A stretch of DNA of 64,000 nucleotides, from contig NZ_JAHKQD010000043.1 in assembly GCF_018860915.1 (NCBI RefSeq), positions 1-64,000 on the forward strand. The letters run 5' to 3'. Position 1 is the stretch's first letter. Every line of letters starts with the position of its first letter. This document shows positions 1 through 9,611 of this stretch, piece after piece. Origin of the DNA: Colwellia sp. C2M11 (GTDB lineage Bacteria; Pseudomonadota; Gammaproteobacteria; Enterobacterales; Alteromonadaceae). The position numbers were made by a program, and so were the translations under genes. The notes under the pieces were generated by a model that did not search any database, was not told where the DNA came from, and saw only the letters and a program-made list of their open reading frames with translations.

Positions 1-212
1 AACAACCTGCATTAAGGGTTAAAAGCCCAACTCCACATCATACAAATCGTTATAACACTGAATTATCAGACGTTAATCCACTATTTCGTTAAGTTAACGA
101 TGTAAAAATAAAATCGTCAAAAACGTAAACGTTTTTGATTGTTAAAAGAAAACAATCCGGTTAGAGTATTTTGATTAATAAATAATATAAAAACGAGTTA
201 TTCTACAGGCTC
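1..212. other. Non-coding stretch with two palindromes
   Basis: No convincing gene is visible here. The stretch holds a perfect 15-base palindrome, TCGTTAAGTTAACGA, at 86-100. A tight hairpin lies at 117-138, with arms TCAAAAACGT and ACGTTTTTGA separated by AA and followed by a T-containing stretch. It could be the terminator of a gene lying left of the window. A short inverted pair, AACGAG at 192-197 and CTCGTT at 210-215, flanks the start of the cassette-like unit that follows. Confidence 0.5.
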
Positions 213-240
213 GTTATACGATTCACGGAAGGACACATTT

Positions 241-582
241 GTGCGCGCATTCTTACTCTTTATTGGTTGGTCTTCAGTTATTGGAAGCTTCGGAGATGGC
301 GGGCTAGGTATATACGCTTTATGGCTGGCTATGTCCTCAGACCTCGTCTCTATTGGTATATCTTTAGATGAATTTCTAAAAAGCTATGTAGAGGTTATAT
401 ATTGGGTAAAAAGCGTCGCATTCGTGGTTATGCCTAAAGACTTTGCATCTTGGTTGTTTTCTGTGCCTGCTTTAGCATACTTCCCTACGAGGATTGTAAT
501 GAGTGCAGTCATAGGTTGGTGGGCATTAAAAAAAGCTTCAGAAATAAAGGCACGCGACAGAAATCGTATAACAATCGCATAA
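241..582 (+). CDS. Small hypothetical membrane protein (cassette-borne)
   Basis: This 113-residue protein starts at GTG 241, chosen because GGAAGGA lies just upstream at 228-234 with good spacing. It has two to three hydrophobic stretches, roughly residues 3-32, 50-64 and 70-95, and a basic C-terminal tail with KKASEIKARDRNR, so it is probably an inner-membrane protein. I recognise no family and assign no function. It lies inside a cassette-like unit and the stop codon sits within the 5' part of the attC-like repeat, a common arrangement for integron cassettes. It could be dispensable accessory DNA. Confidence 0.6.
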   Translation: MRAFLLFIGWSSVIGSFGDGGLGIYALWLAMSSDLVSIGISLDEFLKSYVEVIYWVKSVAFVVMPKDFASWLFSVPALAYFPTRIVMSAVIGWWALKKASEIKARDRNRITIA

Positions 583-668
583 ACTCGCTCGCAGGCTCGC
601 TGGGACAATAACACGTAGGCTCAGTCGCTTCGCTCCAATTTTAGCCTACGTGTTATTGCCCGTTATGC
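562..668 (+). repeat. attC-like imperfect inverted repeat
   Basis: A perfect 16-base stem pairs CAATAACACGTAGGCT (606-621) with AGCCTACGTGTTATTG (643-658). Below it GGG (602-604) can pair with CCC (659-661), leaving A605 unpaired on one strand, like the extrahelical bases of attC sites. The right end is the GTTATGC box at 662-668. Two possible left boxes exist: AATCGTATAAC (562-572), complementary to the start of the upstream unit, and CGCATAA (576-582), complementary to the right box. The TCGCTTCGCTCC loop resembles loops I recall from marine chromosomal cassettes. Confidence 0.55.
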
Positions 669-693
669 GGGTGTTATATTTTAAGGAAACACT

Positions 694-1131
694 GTGGAAG
701 TATCACTTCGCCAAGTAACAAAAGAAAATTATGAAGAGGTTTGTGAACTCGATGTCACAAAAGAACAAGAAGACTTTATAGCTTGTAATATGTGGTAAAT
801 AGTTGAATCAAAGTACAATGAAGGGTATGAAACCAGAGTTATTTATATGAAAGAAGAGCCTGTAGGCTTTTTTATGTGGGTAAAAGAATCTGAGATTAAA
901 GTTTCTATTTGGCGATTTATGGTTGATAAAAATCATCAACAAAAATCAATAGGACGTGCTGCGCTTAACCTAGCTTTAGCGGAAATAAAAAAAGTATCGG
1001 GTTTAAAAGAAATCGAAATTTGTTATAACCCTAAAAACCCTGTTGCTAAAGAGTTTTATTCTAGTTTTGGCTTTTCTGAAGTCGGTATGGATGAAGACAA
1101 TGAAGATATGTTGGCTGTTATTAAACTTTAA
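694..1131 (+). pseudogene. GNAT-family acetyltransferase interrupted by an in-frame TAA
   Basis: Reading from GTG 694 (AAGGAAAC upstream at 683-690) gives a GNAT-like N-terminus of 34 codons ending in FIACNMW, then TAA at 796-798. The same frame continues without another stop to 1131. The downstream part carries GNAT features: a beta strand with PVGFFMW, the region before the acetyl-CoA loop (VDKNHQQKSIGRAAL, where Q/R-x-x-G-x-A/G is expected), and a C-terminal NPVAKEFYSSFGFSEVG segment. A single C-to-A change in a TCA serine codon would explain the stop. A 95-residue product from ATG 847 would lack the N-terminal strand and helices and probably not fold as an enzyme. Sequencing error or readthrough remain possible. 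It is the gene of the second cassette-like unit. Confidence 0.75.
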
Positions 1132-1140
1132 AATATAAGC

Positions 1141-1215
1141 TGTTCAAGCGGGACAAAGAAGAGAGAATTGGACTCCCTCACTCCCTAAAGAGTGAGGTAA
1201 TCCAATTTATGTATT
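1141..1215 (+). repeat. Second, more degenerate attC-like repeat
   Basis: Just after the GNAT remnant the sequence TGTTCAAGCGGGAC is followed by a stem-loop. AATTGGA (1166-1172) pairs with TCCAATT (1201-1207), there is a symmetric three-base internal loop, CCTCACTC (1176-1183) pairs with GAGTGAGG (1190-1197), and the loop is CCTAAA. The TTCAAG..GGGAC segment is typical of attC left ends as I recall them. The right-hand GTT box is not intact, so the site looks decayed. Confidence 0.4.
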
Positions 1216-1313
1216 CATATATTGGATATCTATAAATTATTGAATGGTGCTGGCCTAATATTTTTAGATGTTAATATTAGGCTAGCATTTATACAGTTAA
1301 CTAAAGAAAAGTA

Positions 1314-3011
1314 CTATAAACCCAATACTTTTTTACCTTGTTTAAAGACAATGTCAACTGGGATTTTAGCGCTTTCTAAGCGAGCTAAATCTGCCGCTAA
1401 CGTTTCACTAATAACACCTTTAGTCGCAACTAACTGCTCAACACCTTGATAATCGCCAGTGCCTTGCAAAGTTAAAATAAGCTTAGATAAAGAGTTGATC
1501 GCATCGCTCATTTTATCTATGTTCACGCTATACAAACCTTGTTCATTACGGCTGAAAGCGCCTTGCTCTTGGAAGTAGTTAAAGCGAACCATATTTGCCT
1601 TGCCGTGTGCTGAACTTGCGCCAAAGCGCACTGAGCGAAATATGCCAGCCATAAAGGTTGTGTAGTACTCTTCAAGCTTACCTTCAGTAATAACGCCTTT
1701 ATCTAACAGTTGGCGTATCATGTATAAGCCTAAAATATCTGCTTTACCTTCTTCTAATGCACTAGCATGTTCTTTTAATGATTGGCGTACAGTACCTTTG
1801 TCGTTTATGGTGTTTTTGATACCTAAACCATGAGCAACTTCATGAAACATGGTGTTAGCAAAGAAGCCTGTGAAAGTAACGTTTTTACGTTGTTCAGGTA
1901 CAATTAAGGTGTCAGCGATAGGGAGCATGATAGTATCAAACTTAGCACGCATTGCATTTTTAAGCTGTAAGCGGCGTGTGCCTTTCTTTAATTGAACTTC
2001 CTCATCATTAGGTAAGTTAATTGCGATGGTTTTGCTGCCTGCGTTTGAATGGCCAGCATAATATATTACATCGTAAGCATTTAAATCAGCATCAGAGCCA
2101 GGTACTTCGGCTTTAAACTCATTTGATACGGGTAACTCTTTTTGTAGTTCAGGTAAATATTGTGCATATTTAGCGAGCTTTTCGCTCCATGTTAAATCTT
2201 TAATTAATACATATGATTCAAATGCCGCACGGTAACCGTATAATTGGTCTTCGTAAGTTTCGATTGGCCCAATAACAACATCTATCGGATTATTTTTCAT
2301 ATCCATCCAAGCAAAGTCTGAAGCCTGATATTCATCAGTTCTTAGTGCCTCAGCTCGCATCGTCAGATAATTTGCAAATTCTTTATCATCAGCTAAAGTC
2401 GCCGCTTTTTCTAAAATGGCTGCTGCGCGACTAATCTCATCGCTATACATTTCAGAGTAGGCTATGGTTGTCAGTTTCCCTTCATTATCGCGATCAATAA
2501 TGGAATATAAACCATCTTTTTTAGCTAAGGTTGTTTTTTCAAATTCAGCTTTGGTCATACTTTTTGGGTAAAACTCTGCGCCTTCAGCTTTAGTATCGTT
2601 TTGTGTTAAAAAAACTTTATCTCCATCTAATCGGTCCCAAGGACCGTAATTTATTTCCGCGAAACGGCGAACTTTTTCATTCTTAATAGAAGCAAGGAAG
2701 GTACTTTTATCTTGTGAAAAAGCTTGTTGCCAGAATAGGTCATCCATAATTTTAGAGGCATCAATCAATAAAGCTAACATTTTTCTTTGGTTATCAGATA
2801 AGTGACTTAAATCAGCAGAAAGAGTGACTTCTTTGTAAATATCTAAACGATCTTCAAATTCAGGTAATAATTGAGGAGCTCTTTCATTTACAATCGTGTT
2901 TGATGTATTCGATTCACTATTACAAGCGCTTAGTGATGTAAGAGTCACTATCACTATCGCAGCAATTTTGGTGAATTTTGTTGTTAAGTGTGATTTTTTT
3001 AGCAAAGTCAT
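1314..3011 (-). CDS. M49-like (dipeptidyl peptidase III-like) zinc metallopeptidase, lipoprotein
   Basis: This 565-residue protein is a predicted lipoprotein: a basic N-terminus, a hydrophobic segment and the lipobox LSAC near residue 30. Zinc-site motifs are HEVAHG (His390, Glu391, His394) and EEGKAD about 26 residues later, with Glu421 the likely third ligand. This spacing is that of family M49 (dipeptidyl peptidase III), but the first motif is the short HEXXH form instead of the classical HEXXGH, as described for some bacterial M49 enzymes. It probably removes dipeptides from oligopeptides outside the cytoplasm. A TTG at 3023 would extend the frame by four codons; I prefer ATG 3011, with GAGA just upstream. 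It is transcribed alone. Confidence 0.75.
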   Translation of the reverse strand: MTLLKKSHLTTKFTKIAAIVIVTLTSLSACNSESNTSNTIVNERAPQLLPEFEDRLDIYKEVTLSADLSHLSDNQRKMLALLIDASKIMDDLFWQQAFSQDKSTFLASIKNEKVRRFAEINYGPWDRLDGDKVFLTQNDTKAEGAEFYPKSMTKAEFEKTTLAKKDGLYSIIDRDNEGKLTTIAYSEMYSDEISRAAAILEKAATLADDKEFANYLTMRAEALRTDEYQASDFAWMDMKNNPIDVVIGPIETYEDQLYGYRAAFESYVLIKDLTWSEKLAKYAQYLPELQKELPVSNEFKAEVPGSDADLNAYDVIYYAGHSNAGSKTIAINLPNDEEVQLKKGTRRLQLKNAMRAKFDTIMLPIADTLIVPEQRKNVTFTGFFANTMFHEVAHGLGIKNTINDKGTVRQSLKEHASALEEGKADILGLYMIRQLLDKGVITEGKLEEYYTTFMAGIFRSVRFGASSAHGKANMVRFNYFQEQGAFSRNEQGLYSVNIDKMSDAINSLSKLILTLQGTGDYQGVEQLVATKGVISETLAADLARLESAKIPVDIVFKQGKKVLGL

Positions 3012-3142
3012 TATCGTTCTCAATGGTGAGTTAGCATCTTAGTTGGCAAAGAGACTAAAAAAAATAAACTCAAAGTGCAAGAGAACAGCGAAATTAAATA
3101 CATTTAGCGTGTAAAGTTAGGGAATACATGAATTTTAGGCAT

Positions 3143-3170
3143 AAAAAAACCGACAAAAAGTCGGTTTTTT
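3143..3170 (-). terminator. Rho-independent terminator of rpsT
   Basis: Arms AAAAAACCGAC and GTCGGTTTTTT (3144-3154 and 3160-3170) enclose a five-base loop. The hairpin has a T run on either strand. It lies about 90 bases past the rpsT stop and before the peptidase gene on the same strand. Confidence 0.8.
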
Positions 3171-3258
3171 ACGTTTACCTTATAAATGATCTATTAAATC
3201 AATTCTAAGGTAATAATTTTTTCATAAAATAATGCGCATTACTTATAAAATAAAAATA

Positions 3259-3519
3259 TTATAAAGCTTTAACAGCAGCATTTAAACGGCTCTTACTACG
3301 AGCTGCTTTGTTTTTATGAATAAGACCTTTAGATGCATAACGATCTAAAATTGGTGTTGCAGCAGCTAGTTCTTTCGTTGCTACTTCTTTGTCACCAGAT
3401 TCAATAGCTGTGTTTACTTTTTTAAGTAAAGTACGCATCATTGAACGACGACTTGCATTATTTTGACGGCGCTTTTCAGATTGTACTGCGCGCTTCTTAG
3501 CTTGCTTTGAGTTAGCCAA
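3259..3519 (-). CDS. rpsT: 30S ribosomal protein S20
   Basis: This 86-residue, strongly basic protein begins [13 protein letters not shown] and ends with the S20 C-terminal helix containing [14 protein letters not shown]20 binds 16S rRNA early in assembly of the small subunit. The start codon is TTG (3517-3519), with a strong AGGAGT ribosome-binding site four bases upstream. Escherichia coli rpsT also uses UUG, which is linked to its autogenous translational control, so the same regulation is plausible here. The gene is monocistronic, diverges from murJ as in many gammaproteobacteria, and has a terminator downstream. Confidence 0.98.
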   Translation of the reverse strand: MANSKQAKKRAVQSEKRRQNNASRRSMMRTLLKKVNTAIESGDKEVATKELAAATPILDRYASKGLIHKNKAARSKSRLNAAVKAL

Positions 3520-3882
3520 GGTGACTCCTAAAGTATGTAATATATAAGCTTAAATTTAAGGCGACGAAATATGCCTGTTTTTTAGCTGATTGTCAAATGT
3601 TTAATTGCCTACTTAATAAAATAATCAATTATTTTTTTAAAAAATAGTAAAAGTGCAATTACAAAGAATATTGTTGGTTTTGTTACCCGTTAAAAATTAA
3701 ACAAGCAGTTAACCAAATATGTTGTGAACAATGCTAAGTATACATTGTTTAAATGGGTAAAATCATCACATAATAGCAATTATTTTTAGTTACTTATTTT
3801 GTTGTTTAGGTTGCACGTTATTTTTACTGCTTAACCGAACAATAAAAGTGGGCGTTTGTTATGTATTATAAGGGTTTTGTTT

Positions 3883-5505
3883 TTGAGTAAAAAGTTAATT
3901 AAATCAGGGGCTATTGTCAGTTTTATGACCTTGGTTTCACGTGTTCTAGGTCTAGTTCGAGATGTTGTTATTGCTAACTTAATGGGAGCAGGAGCGATGG
4001 CGGATGTTTTTTTATTCGCCAATAAAATACCTAACTTTTTTAGGCGCCTTTTTGCAGAAGGTGCTTTTGCACAAGCTTTTGTTCCTGTCTTAAGTGAATA
4101 TCACTCTCAAGATGAAAAAAATTCACTGCGACAGAATAGCAATAACACGCTGATGAATGCTGAGGTTTCTCTTGATGAAACACGACGCTTAATAGCACAA
4201 GTTTCGGGTACTTTAGGCGTGATAATTACCTTAGTGACCTTGTTCGGTATGTTAGCTTCTCCTTTATTTGTTGTTTTATTTGGTGGCGGTTGGTTTATTG
4301 AATGGTTAAATAGTGGACCAGAGAGTGTCGGCGGTGAGAAATTTGAATTAGCAGCCAGTTTATTAAAAGTAACATTCCCTTATTTATGGTTTATTAGTTT
4401 TACTGCACTTGCTGGCGCTGTTTTAAATACTATGGGTAAGTTTGCTGTTGCAGCATTTACACCGGTTTTACTCAATATTGTTATTATTTTAATGGCAATA
4501 TATGGTGCTGAATATACAGACAGTCCCGCTTATGCACTAGCTTGGGGAGTATTTATTGGAGGCTTAATTCAATTTTTATTTCAAATTCCTTTTTTGTATA
4601 AAGCAGGCGTTTTAGTAAAGCCTTGTTGGTCATGGCATAGCAAAGGTGTTACTAAAATTAGAAAGCTGATTGTTCCGGCATTATTTGGCGTTTCTGTTAC
4701 GCAAATTAATTTATTACTTGATACGTTAATTGCTAGTTTTTTGATAACCGGCTCTATTAGTTGGTTATATTATGCTGATAGATTATTAGAATTTCCATTA
4801 GGTTTGTTTGGCATTGGTATTGCCACGGTTGTATTGCCAAGCTTATCAAAACTTCATAGCAATAATGACCCTAAGCAGTTTAGTGCTACGTTAGACTGGG
4901 GGATTAAGGTAATAAGCTTTTTTGGCTGGCCTGCTTTGGCTGGTTTAATGGTATTGGCACAACCGATAATTATGGTGCTTTTCATGCGAGGCGAATTTAG
5001 TCAAGCAGATGTTTTACAAGTTTCTATGGCTTTATTTGCCTACCTTTCTGGTTTATTGAGTTTTATGTTTATTAAAGTATTAGCGCCAGGATATTATGCT
5101 AGGCAAGATACTAAAACACCGGTAAAAATAGGAATAAAAGCGATGGTAGCCAATATGGCTTTTAACCTGATGCTAGCGCCATTTTTTGGTTTTGTTGGTT
5201 TGGCTATCGCAACAACCTTGTCTGCAACACTCAATGCTTGGATGTTGTACCGAGGTTTGAAGCAAGCTAAAATTTATCATTTAGCAAAAAGCACTAAAAT
5301 ATTTATGGGGAAATTAATTTTCGCAGCAAGTGTTATGACGTTAGTTGTTCATCAGTTATCAAATGATTTTGAGGTGTGGCTTAATATGACCTTTTTTGAA
5401 CAAGTTACACAACTAGTGCTTTGTATCAGTGTTGGTTGTTTAAGCTACTTTATTATGATTTTTGTGTTAGGGGTTCGTTTTAAAGACTTTAAAGTAGAAA
5501 GTTAA
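3883..5505 (+). CDS. murJ: Lipid II flippase MurJ
   Basis: MurJ (formerly MviN) flips lipid II across the inner membrane for peptidoglycan synthesis. The protein is 540 residues, slightly longer than the about 510 of E. coli, with about 14 hydrophobic segments. The N-terminus has the family signature SFMTLVSRVLGLVRDVVIA, followed by the conserved FRRLFAEGAFAQAFVPVL region around residues 46-65. I chose TTG 3883 because AAGGG lies eight bases upstream and the protein then begins (M)SKKLIKSG as expected; an upstream TTG at 3856 would add nine unlikely residues. It diverges from rpsT and is followed by ribF after about 260 bases. Confidence 0.95.
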   Translation: MSKKLIKSGAIVSFMTLVSRVLGLVRDVVIANLMGAGAMADVFLFANKIPNFFRRLFAEGAFAQAFVPVLSEYHSQDEKNSLRQNSNNTLMNAEVSLDETRRLIAQVSGTLGVIITLVTLFGMLASPLFVVLFGGGWFIEWLNSGPESVGGEKFELAASLLKVTFPYLWFISFTALAGAVLNTMGKFAVAAFTPVLLNIVIILMAIYGAEYTDSPAYALAWGVFIGGLIQFLFQIPFLYKAGVLVKPCWSWHSKGVTKIRKLIVPALFGVSVTQINLLLDTLIASFLITGSISWLYYADRLLEFPLGLFGIGIATVVLPSLSKLHSNNDPKQFSATLDWGIKVISFFGWPALAGLMVLAQPIIMVLFMRGEFSQADVLQVSMALFAYLSGLLSFMFIKVLAPGYYARQDTKTPVKIGIKAMVANMAFNLMLAPFFGFVGLAIATTLSATLNAWMLYRGLKQAKIYHLAKSTKIFMGKLIFAASVMTLVVHQLSNDFEVWLNMTFFEQVTQLVLCISVGCLSYFIMIFVLGVRFKDFKVES

Positions 5506-5765
5506 GTTGAAGTTAAATTATACGTAACATAAAAGTGTAAAAATAAAGCAGGCTAGCTACTGATTATTATCACACTTTAATATATAATTCGGCGATTTAT
5601 TTTTATAAACAGTCGATATAAAGGTTTTTATTTAAGACTTCAGGCCTGTTATTACATTCTATGTTTTATCATGCCTATAACGGAGCATTGCTTTGTGTTT
5701 TAATCTTTATATAGGTATTAATTGGTACTGTTTTTTTTTGTTCCTTAAAGGTGAAGTCAAGAATA

Positions 5766-6689
5766 ATGCAGTTAGTTCGCGGTATACATAATATTCAACC
5801 AAGTGATCATGGTTGTGTATTAACTATAGGTAATTTTGATGGTGTTCATAAAGGTCACCAACGCGTTATTTCAGCATTAGTTGCTAGAGCTAAAGCCCTT
5901 AACTGTGTTGCGGCTGTTTTGGTATTTGAACCACAGCCTCAAGAAGTGTTTGCTCAAGATAAAGCGCCAGCAAGGTTGTGCCGATTAAGAGATAAATATT
6001 CATTATTATCAAAATTAGGTGTACAACGCCTTATTTGTGTTAACTTTACTATGAAATTTGCTAACCAAAGTGCAGAGCAGTTTATTGAGCATTTATTGGT
6101 TGAAAAATTAGGCATAAAGCATTTAATTGTCGGTGATGACTTCCACTTTGGTAAAGATCGTATTGGCGACTTTACTATGTTGACACAGGCGGGGGAAAAA
6201 TTTGGTTTTGAAGTCACAGATACCGCTAGTTGTAAAATGGAAAACTGTCGAGTTAGCAGTACAGCGATTAGAGCTGCATTAGATAAAGATGATCTTGCTA
6301 ACGTTGAAAATATGCTGGGGAGACCATATTCAATTATAGGTAAAGTCTTTCACGGGGATAAACGTGGCAGACAATTAGGTTTTCCTACCGCAAATGTTTT
6401 ACTGAAAAGGCATAATTCGCCTTTAAGCGGTGTTTTTGCGGTAAAGATCAAAACTCTTGGTGGTCTTTTTAATGGCGTCGCTAATATTGGTGCTAGACCG
6501 ACTGTTAATGGTATTCGAGAACAGTTAGAAGTACATATTTTTGATTTTAGTGATGACATTTATGGTCAGTGTATTGAAGTAATAATTATAAAAAAACTTC
6601 GTCAAGTGATGAAGTTTGAAAACTTAGCAGCGTTAACAGCGCAAATTAAGTTAGATAGTGAACAAGCGAAAGATGTGTTTGAAAAATAA
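5766..6689 (+). CDS. ribF: Bifunctional riboflavin kinase / FMN adenylyltransferase
   Basis: RibF converts riboflavin to FMN and then FAD in the cytoplasm. The N-terminal FAD synthetase domain has TIGNFDGVHKGHQ (nucleotidyl-transferase HxGH-type site) and a later SSTAIR segment. The C-terminal riboflavin kinase domain begins near residue 185 and has GDKRGRQLGFPTAN and GVANIGARPTV. Length is 307 residues, normal for the family. ATG 5766 matches the usual MxLVRGIHN start; a GTG at 5751 would add five residues. It is the first gene of the conserved ribF-ileS-lspA-fkpB-ispH cluster. Confidence 0.96.
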   Translation: MQLVRGIHNIQPSDHGCVLTIGNFDGVHKGHQRVISALVARAKALNCVAAVLVFEPQPQEVFAQDKAPARLCRLRDKYSLLSKLGVQRLICVNFTMKFANQSAEQFIEHLLVEKLGIKHLIVGDDFHFGKDRIGDFTMLTQAGEKFGFEVTDTASCKMENCRVSSTAIRAALDKDDLANVENMLGRPYSIIGKVFHGDKRGRQLGFPTANVLLKRHNSPLSGVFAVKIKTLGGLFNGVANIGARPTVNGIREQLEVHIFDFSDDIYGQCIEVIIIKKLRQVMKFENLAALTAQIKLDSEQAKDVFEK

Positions 6690-6752
6690 ATAATGTAGGT
6701 TAGACATATGTGTCTGACAATTTAAAAAATTAATAATCGGATAATGATTTAA

Positions 6753-9611
6753 ATGAGTGATTACAAACAAACCTTGAATTTGCCTGCAACGACTTTTGCA
6801 ATGAAAGGCAATATGGCAAACCGTGAACCTAATATGCTCAAAGAGTGGGCTGAGAAAGACTTGTACGGAAAAATTCGTGCAGCAAAAAAAGGTAAGAAAT
6901 CATTCATTTTGCATGATGGCCCTCCGTATGCCAATGGTGATATTCATATTGGTCACTCCGTAAACAAAATTCTTAAAGATATTATTGTTAAATCAAAAAC
7001 ATTATCTGATTTCAATGCACCCTATGTGCCTGGTTGGGATTGTCATGGTTTACCAATTGAACTGATGGTTGAGAAAAAAGTAGGTAAACCTGGTCATAAA
7101 GTTTCTGCTAGTGTCTTTCGTGAAAAATGTCGTGAATATGCAGCCAAACAAGTGAGTGCTCAACGTGAAGACTTTAAACGCTTAGGTGTGTTTGCTGATT
7201 GGGATAACCCTTATCGTACAATGGACTTTGATACCGAAGCGAATATCATTCGTTCATTAGGAAAAATTGCCGAAAATGGCCATTTGCATCAAGGCTTTAA
7301 ACCTGTACATTGGTGCACGGATTGTGGATCATCTCTGGCTGAAGCTGAAGTAGAATACAAAGATAAGCAATCTCCAGCAATTGATGTGAAATTTACCGCG
7401 GTAGATAAAAGTATCGCTGATAAATTCACTCCTGCGGATTCTTCGCAAGAAAAAAGCGCAAGTGAAGGACCTATTTCTGCTGTAATTTGGACAACAACGC
7501 CTTGGACACTTCCTGCTAACCGAGCGGTTGCCGTTCATGCCGAAGTTGAATACACGTTAGTACAATGTGAAACAGAGCAGGGGAAAGAGTGTTTCATTTT
7601 AGCTTCTGATTTAGTGACATCATGTATGAGCCGATATGGTATAGATAAATACCAAATATTAGGTTTTTGTAAAGGTGCTGAACTAGAGTTAGTGCAACTT
7701 AAACACCCGTTTTATGACTTTGCTGTACCTGTGGTTTTAGGTGAACATGTTACTACTGATTCTGGTACTGGTTGTGTACATACAGCGCCAGGCCATGGTG
7801 TAGAAGATTTTGTGGTTGGTAAGTTATATAATTTAGAAGTAGCAAATCCTGTAGGTGCAAATGGTGTTTATCTTGAAGATACGCCTTTATTTGCTGGTCA
7901 ACATGTATTTAAAGCCAATGCGAATGTTGTTGAAACGTTAAAAGAACATGGCAGCTTAGTTCATCATCAACCATTAGAGCATTCTTACCCACATTGCTGG
8001 CGTCATAAAACACCATTGATTTTCCGTGCAACACCGCAATGGTTTATCAGTATGGATAAGAAAGGCTTGCGCCAAGATTCATTAAAAGAAATTGAAAAAA
8101 CACAGTGGATCCCTGATTGGGGTCAACGTCGTATTGAATCAATGGTTGAAGGTCGTCCTGATTGGTGTATTTCACGTCAACGTACGTGGGGCGTGCCAAT
8201 GGCATTATTTATTCATCAAGATACCGGCGCGTTACACCCTCGTAGCATCGAATTAATTGAGTCAGTAGCAAAACGTGTTGAAGAGAAAGGTATTCAAGCA
8301 TGGTTTGACTTAGAAGCTGAAGAGCTGATTGGTGATGATGCTAAAGAATATATTAAAGTACCTGATACCTTAGATGTGTGGTTTGATTCAGGCACTACTC
8401 ATTTCTCTGTCGTTAATGCTCGTGAAGAGTTTGACGGTATTGCTGATTTATACCTTGAAGGCTCTGACCAACATCGTGGTTGGTTTATGTCATCAATGAT
8501 TTCTTCAGTAGCAATGAATGGAAAGGCTCCGTATAAACAAGTACTTACACACGGGTTTGTAGTTGATGCTAACGGTCATAAAATGTCTAAGTCGTTAGGA
8601 AATGTCATTACACCAAAAGAGATTACTAATACATTAGGTGCAGATATTTTACGTTTATGGACAGCATCAGTAAATTACACGCAAGAAATTACTGCGGGCG
8701 ATGAAATATTCAAACGTCAAGCGGACGCATATCGTCGTATTCGTAATACATCACGTTTTCTATTGTCTAACTTAAATGGTTTTGAACCAGCACAGCATTC
8801 TGTGGCTTTTGAAGATATGGTTGCTTTAGATCGCTGGGTTGTAGATAAAGCTGCTCATTTACAGACAGAAATTATTAATGCATACAATGAATATGAATTT
8901 CATATAGTTGCGCACAAAATTATGAACTTTTGTACTAATGAGTTGGGCGGGTTCTACTTAGACATCATCAAAGATAGACAATATACAGCTAAAGCTGATT
9001 CAAATGCACGTCGCTCATGTCAAACAGCAATGTATTTAATTGCTGAAGCTATGACAGCTTGGATGGCACCTATTTTATCGTTTACCGCACAAGAAATTTG
9101 GCAAGCACTACCAACGCCAGTTAGTGGTAAACGTGATGAATTCGTTTTTACAGGTGTTTGGTTTGACGGTTTAGAAACTATGCCAACAGATATGGCGTTA
9201 GGAAACGATTTTTGGAGTGAATTATTACTTGTTCGTTCAGAAGTTAATCGCGCATTAGAGCTGGCCCGTAAAGAGAAAATTGTAGGTAAAGCATTAGAAG
9301 CACAAGTAACGTTATATGCGACGGCTGATTTAGCTGAAAAGCTTACTAAGCTTGGTGAAGAGTTACGTTTTGTGTTAATTACCTCAAAAGTTAATGTTGA
9401 TGTCGTCACCGATGCTAGTCAGGTACCTGAAGGCGCTAATTCAACTGACGTTGAAGGTTTATGGTTATCGGTAGCAGCAGCTGAAGGCAGTAAATGTGAT
9501 CGTTGTTGGCATGTTACTGAAGATGTTGGTGTAAATGATGCTCATCCTGAACTTTGTCAGCGTTGTGTGACTAATGTTGATGGCGCAGGTGAAGTTAGAA
9601 AATATGCATAA
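6753..9611 (+). CDS. ileS: Isoleucyl-tRNA synthetase
   Basis: Class I aminoacyl-tRNA synthetase charging tRNA-Ile, 952 residues. The HIGH motif is in [16 protein letters not shown] near residue 68 and KMSKS is in [10 protein letters not shown] near residue 610. The CP1 editing domain between them has the [12 protein letters not shown] segment near residue 250. The C-terminus holds a zinc-binding module with CDRCW and CQRC cysteine pairs. This is the canonical bacterial type of the E. coli lineage. It lies 63 bases after ribF, and its last eight bases overlap the start of lspA, which suggests translational coupling. Confidence 0.98.
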   Translation: MSDYKQTLNLPATTFAMKGNMANREPNMLKEWAEKDLYGKIRAAKKGKKSFILHDGPPYANGDIHIGHSVNKILKDIIVKSKTLSDFNAPYVPGWDCHGLPIELMVEKKVGKPGHKVSASVFREKCREYAAKQVSAQREDFKRLGVFADWDNPYRTMDFDTEANIIRSLGKIAENGHLHQGFKPVHWCTDCGSSLAEAEVEYKDKQSPAIDVKFTAVDKSIADKFTPADSSQEKSASEGPISAVIWTTTPWTLPANRAVAVHAEVEYTLVQCETEQGKECFILASDLVTSCMSRYGIDKYQILGFCKGAELELVQLKHPFYDFAVPVVLGEHVTTDSGTGCVHTAPGHGVEDFVVGKLYNLEVANPVGANGVYLEDTPLFAGQHVFKANANVVETLKEHGSLVHHQPLEHSYPHCWRHKTPLIFRATPQWFISMDKKGLRQDSLKEIEKTQWIPDWGQRRIESMVEGRPDWCISRQRTWGVPMALFIHQDTGALHPRSIELIESVAKRVEEKGIQAWFDLEAEELIGDDAKEYIKVPDTLDVWFDSGTTHFSVVNAREEFDGIADLYLEGSDQHRGWFMSSMISSVAMNGKAPYKQVLTHGFVVDANGHKMSKSLGNVITPKEITNTLGADILRLWTASVNYTQEITAGDEIFKRQADAYRRIRNTSRFLLSNLNGFEPAQHSVAFEDMVALDRWVVDKAAHLQTEIINAYNEYEFHIVAHKIMNFCTNELGGFYLDIIKDRQYTAKADSNARRSCQTAMYLIAEAMTAWMAPILSFTAQEIWQALPTPVSGKRDEFVFTGVWFDGLETMPTDMALGNDFWSELLLVRSEVNRALELARKEKIVGKALEAQVTLYATADLAEKLTKLGEELRFVLITSKVNVDVVTDASQVPEGANSTDVEGLWLSVAAAEGSKCDRCWHVTEDVGVNDAHPELCQRCVTNVDGAGEVRKYA

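Larger units (their letters stand above)
213..1215 (+). mobile_element. Pair of integron-gene-cassette-like units
   Basis: Two short promoter-poor genes are each preceded by a GTTAT(A/G)C box (213-219 and 662-668) and followed by an imperfect inverted repeat, as in integron cassettes, where recombination occurs after the G of the GTT box. The first unit would run from 214 to 662 and the second from 663 to about 1215. GTTATACGATT at 213-223 has its exact reverse complement AATCGTATAAC at 562-572, which is the relation expected between a cassette start and the 5' arm of its own attC site. There is no integrase in the window, so this would be an attC cluster lacking an integrase, or relic cassettes. 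The reading is inferred from layout and repeat structure. Confidence 0.55.

Noticed and set aside
86-138. Palindromes considered as a replication or phage attachment site
   Set aside because: No integrase, tRNA gene, DnaA-box cluster or duplicated core is nearby; terminator or cassette-related structure is simpler.
1222-1449. Open frame of 75 codons on the plus strand
   Set aside because: It overlaps the 3' end of the M49-like gene on the other strand, lacks a ribosome-binding site and has no protein-like pattern.
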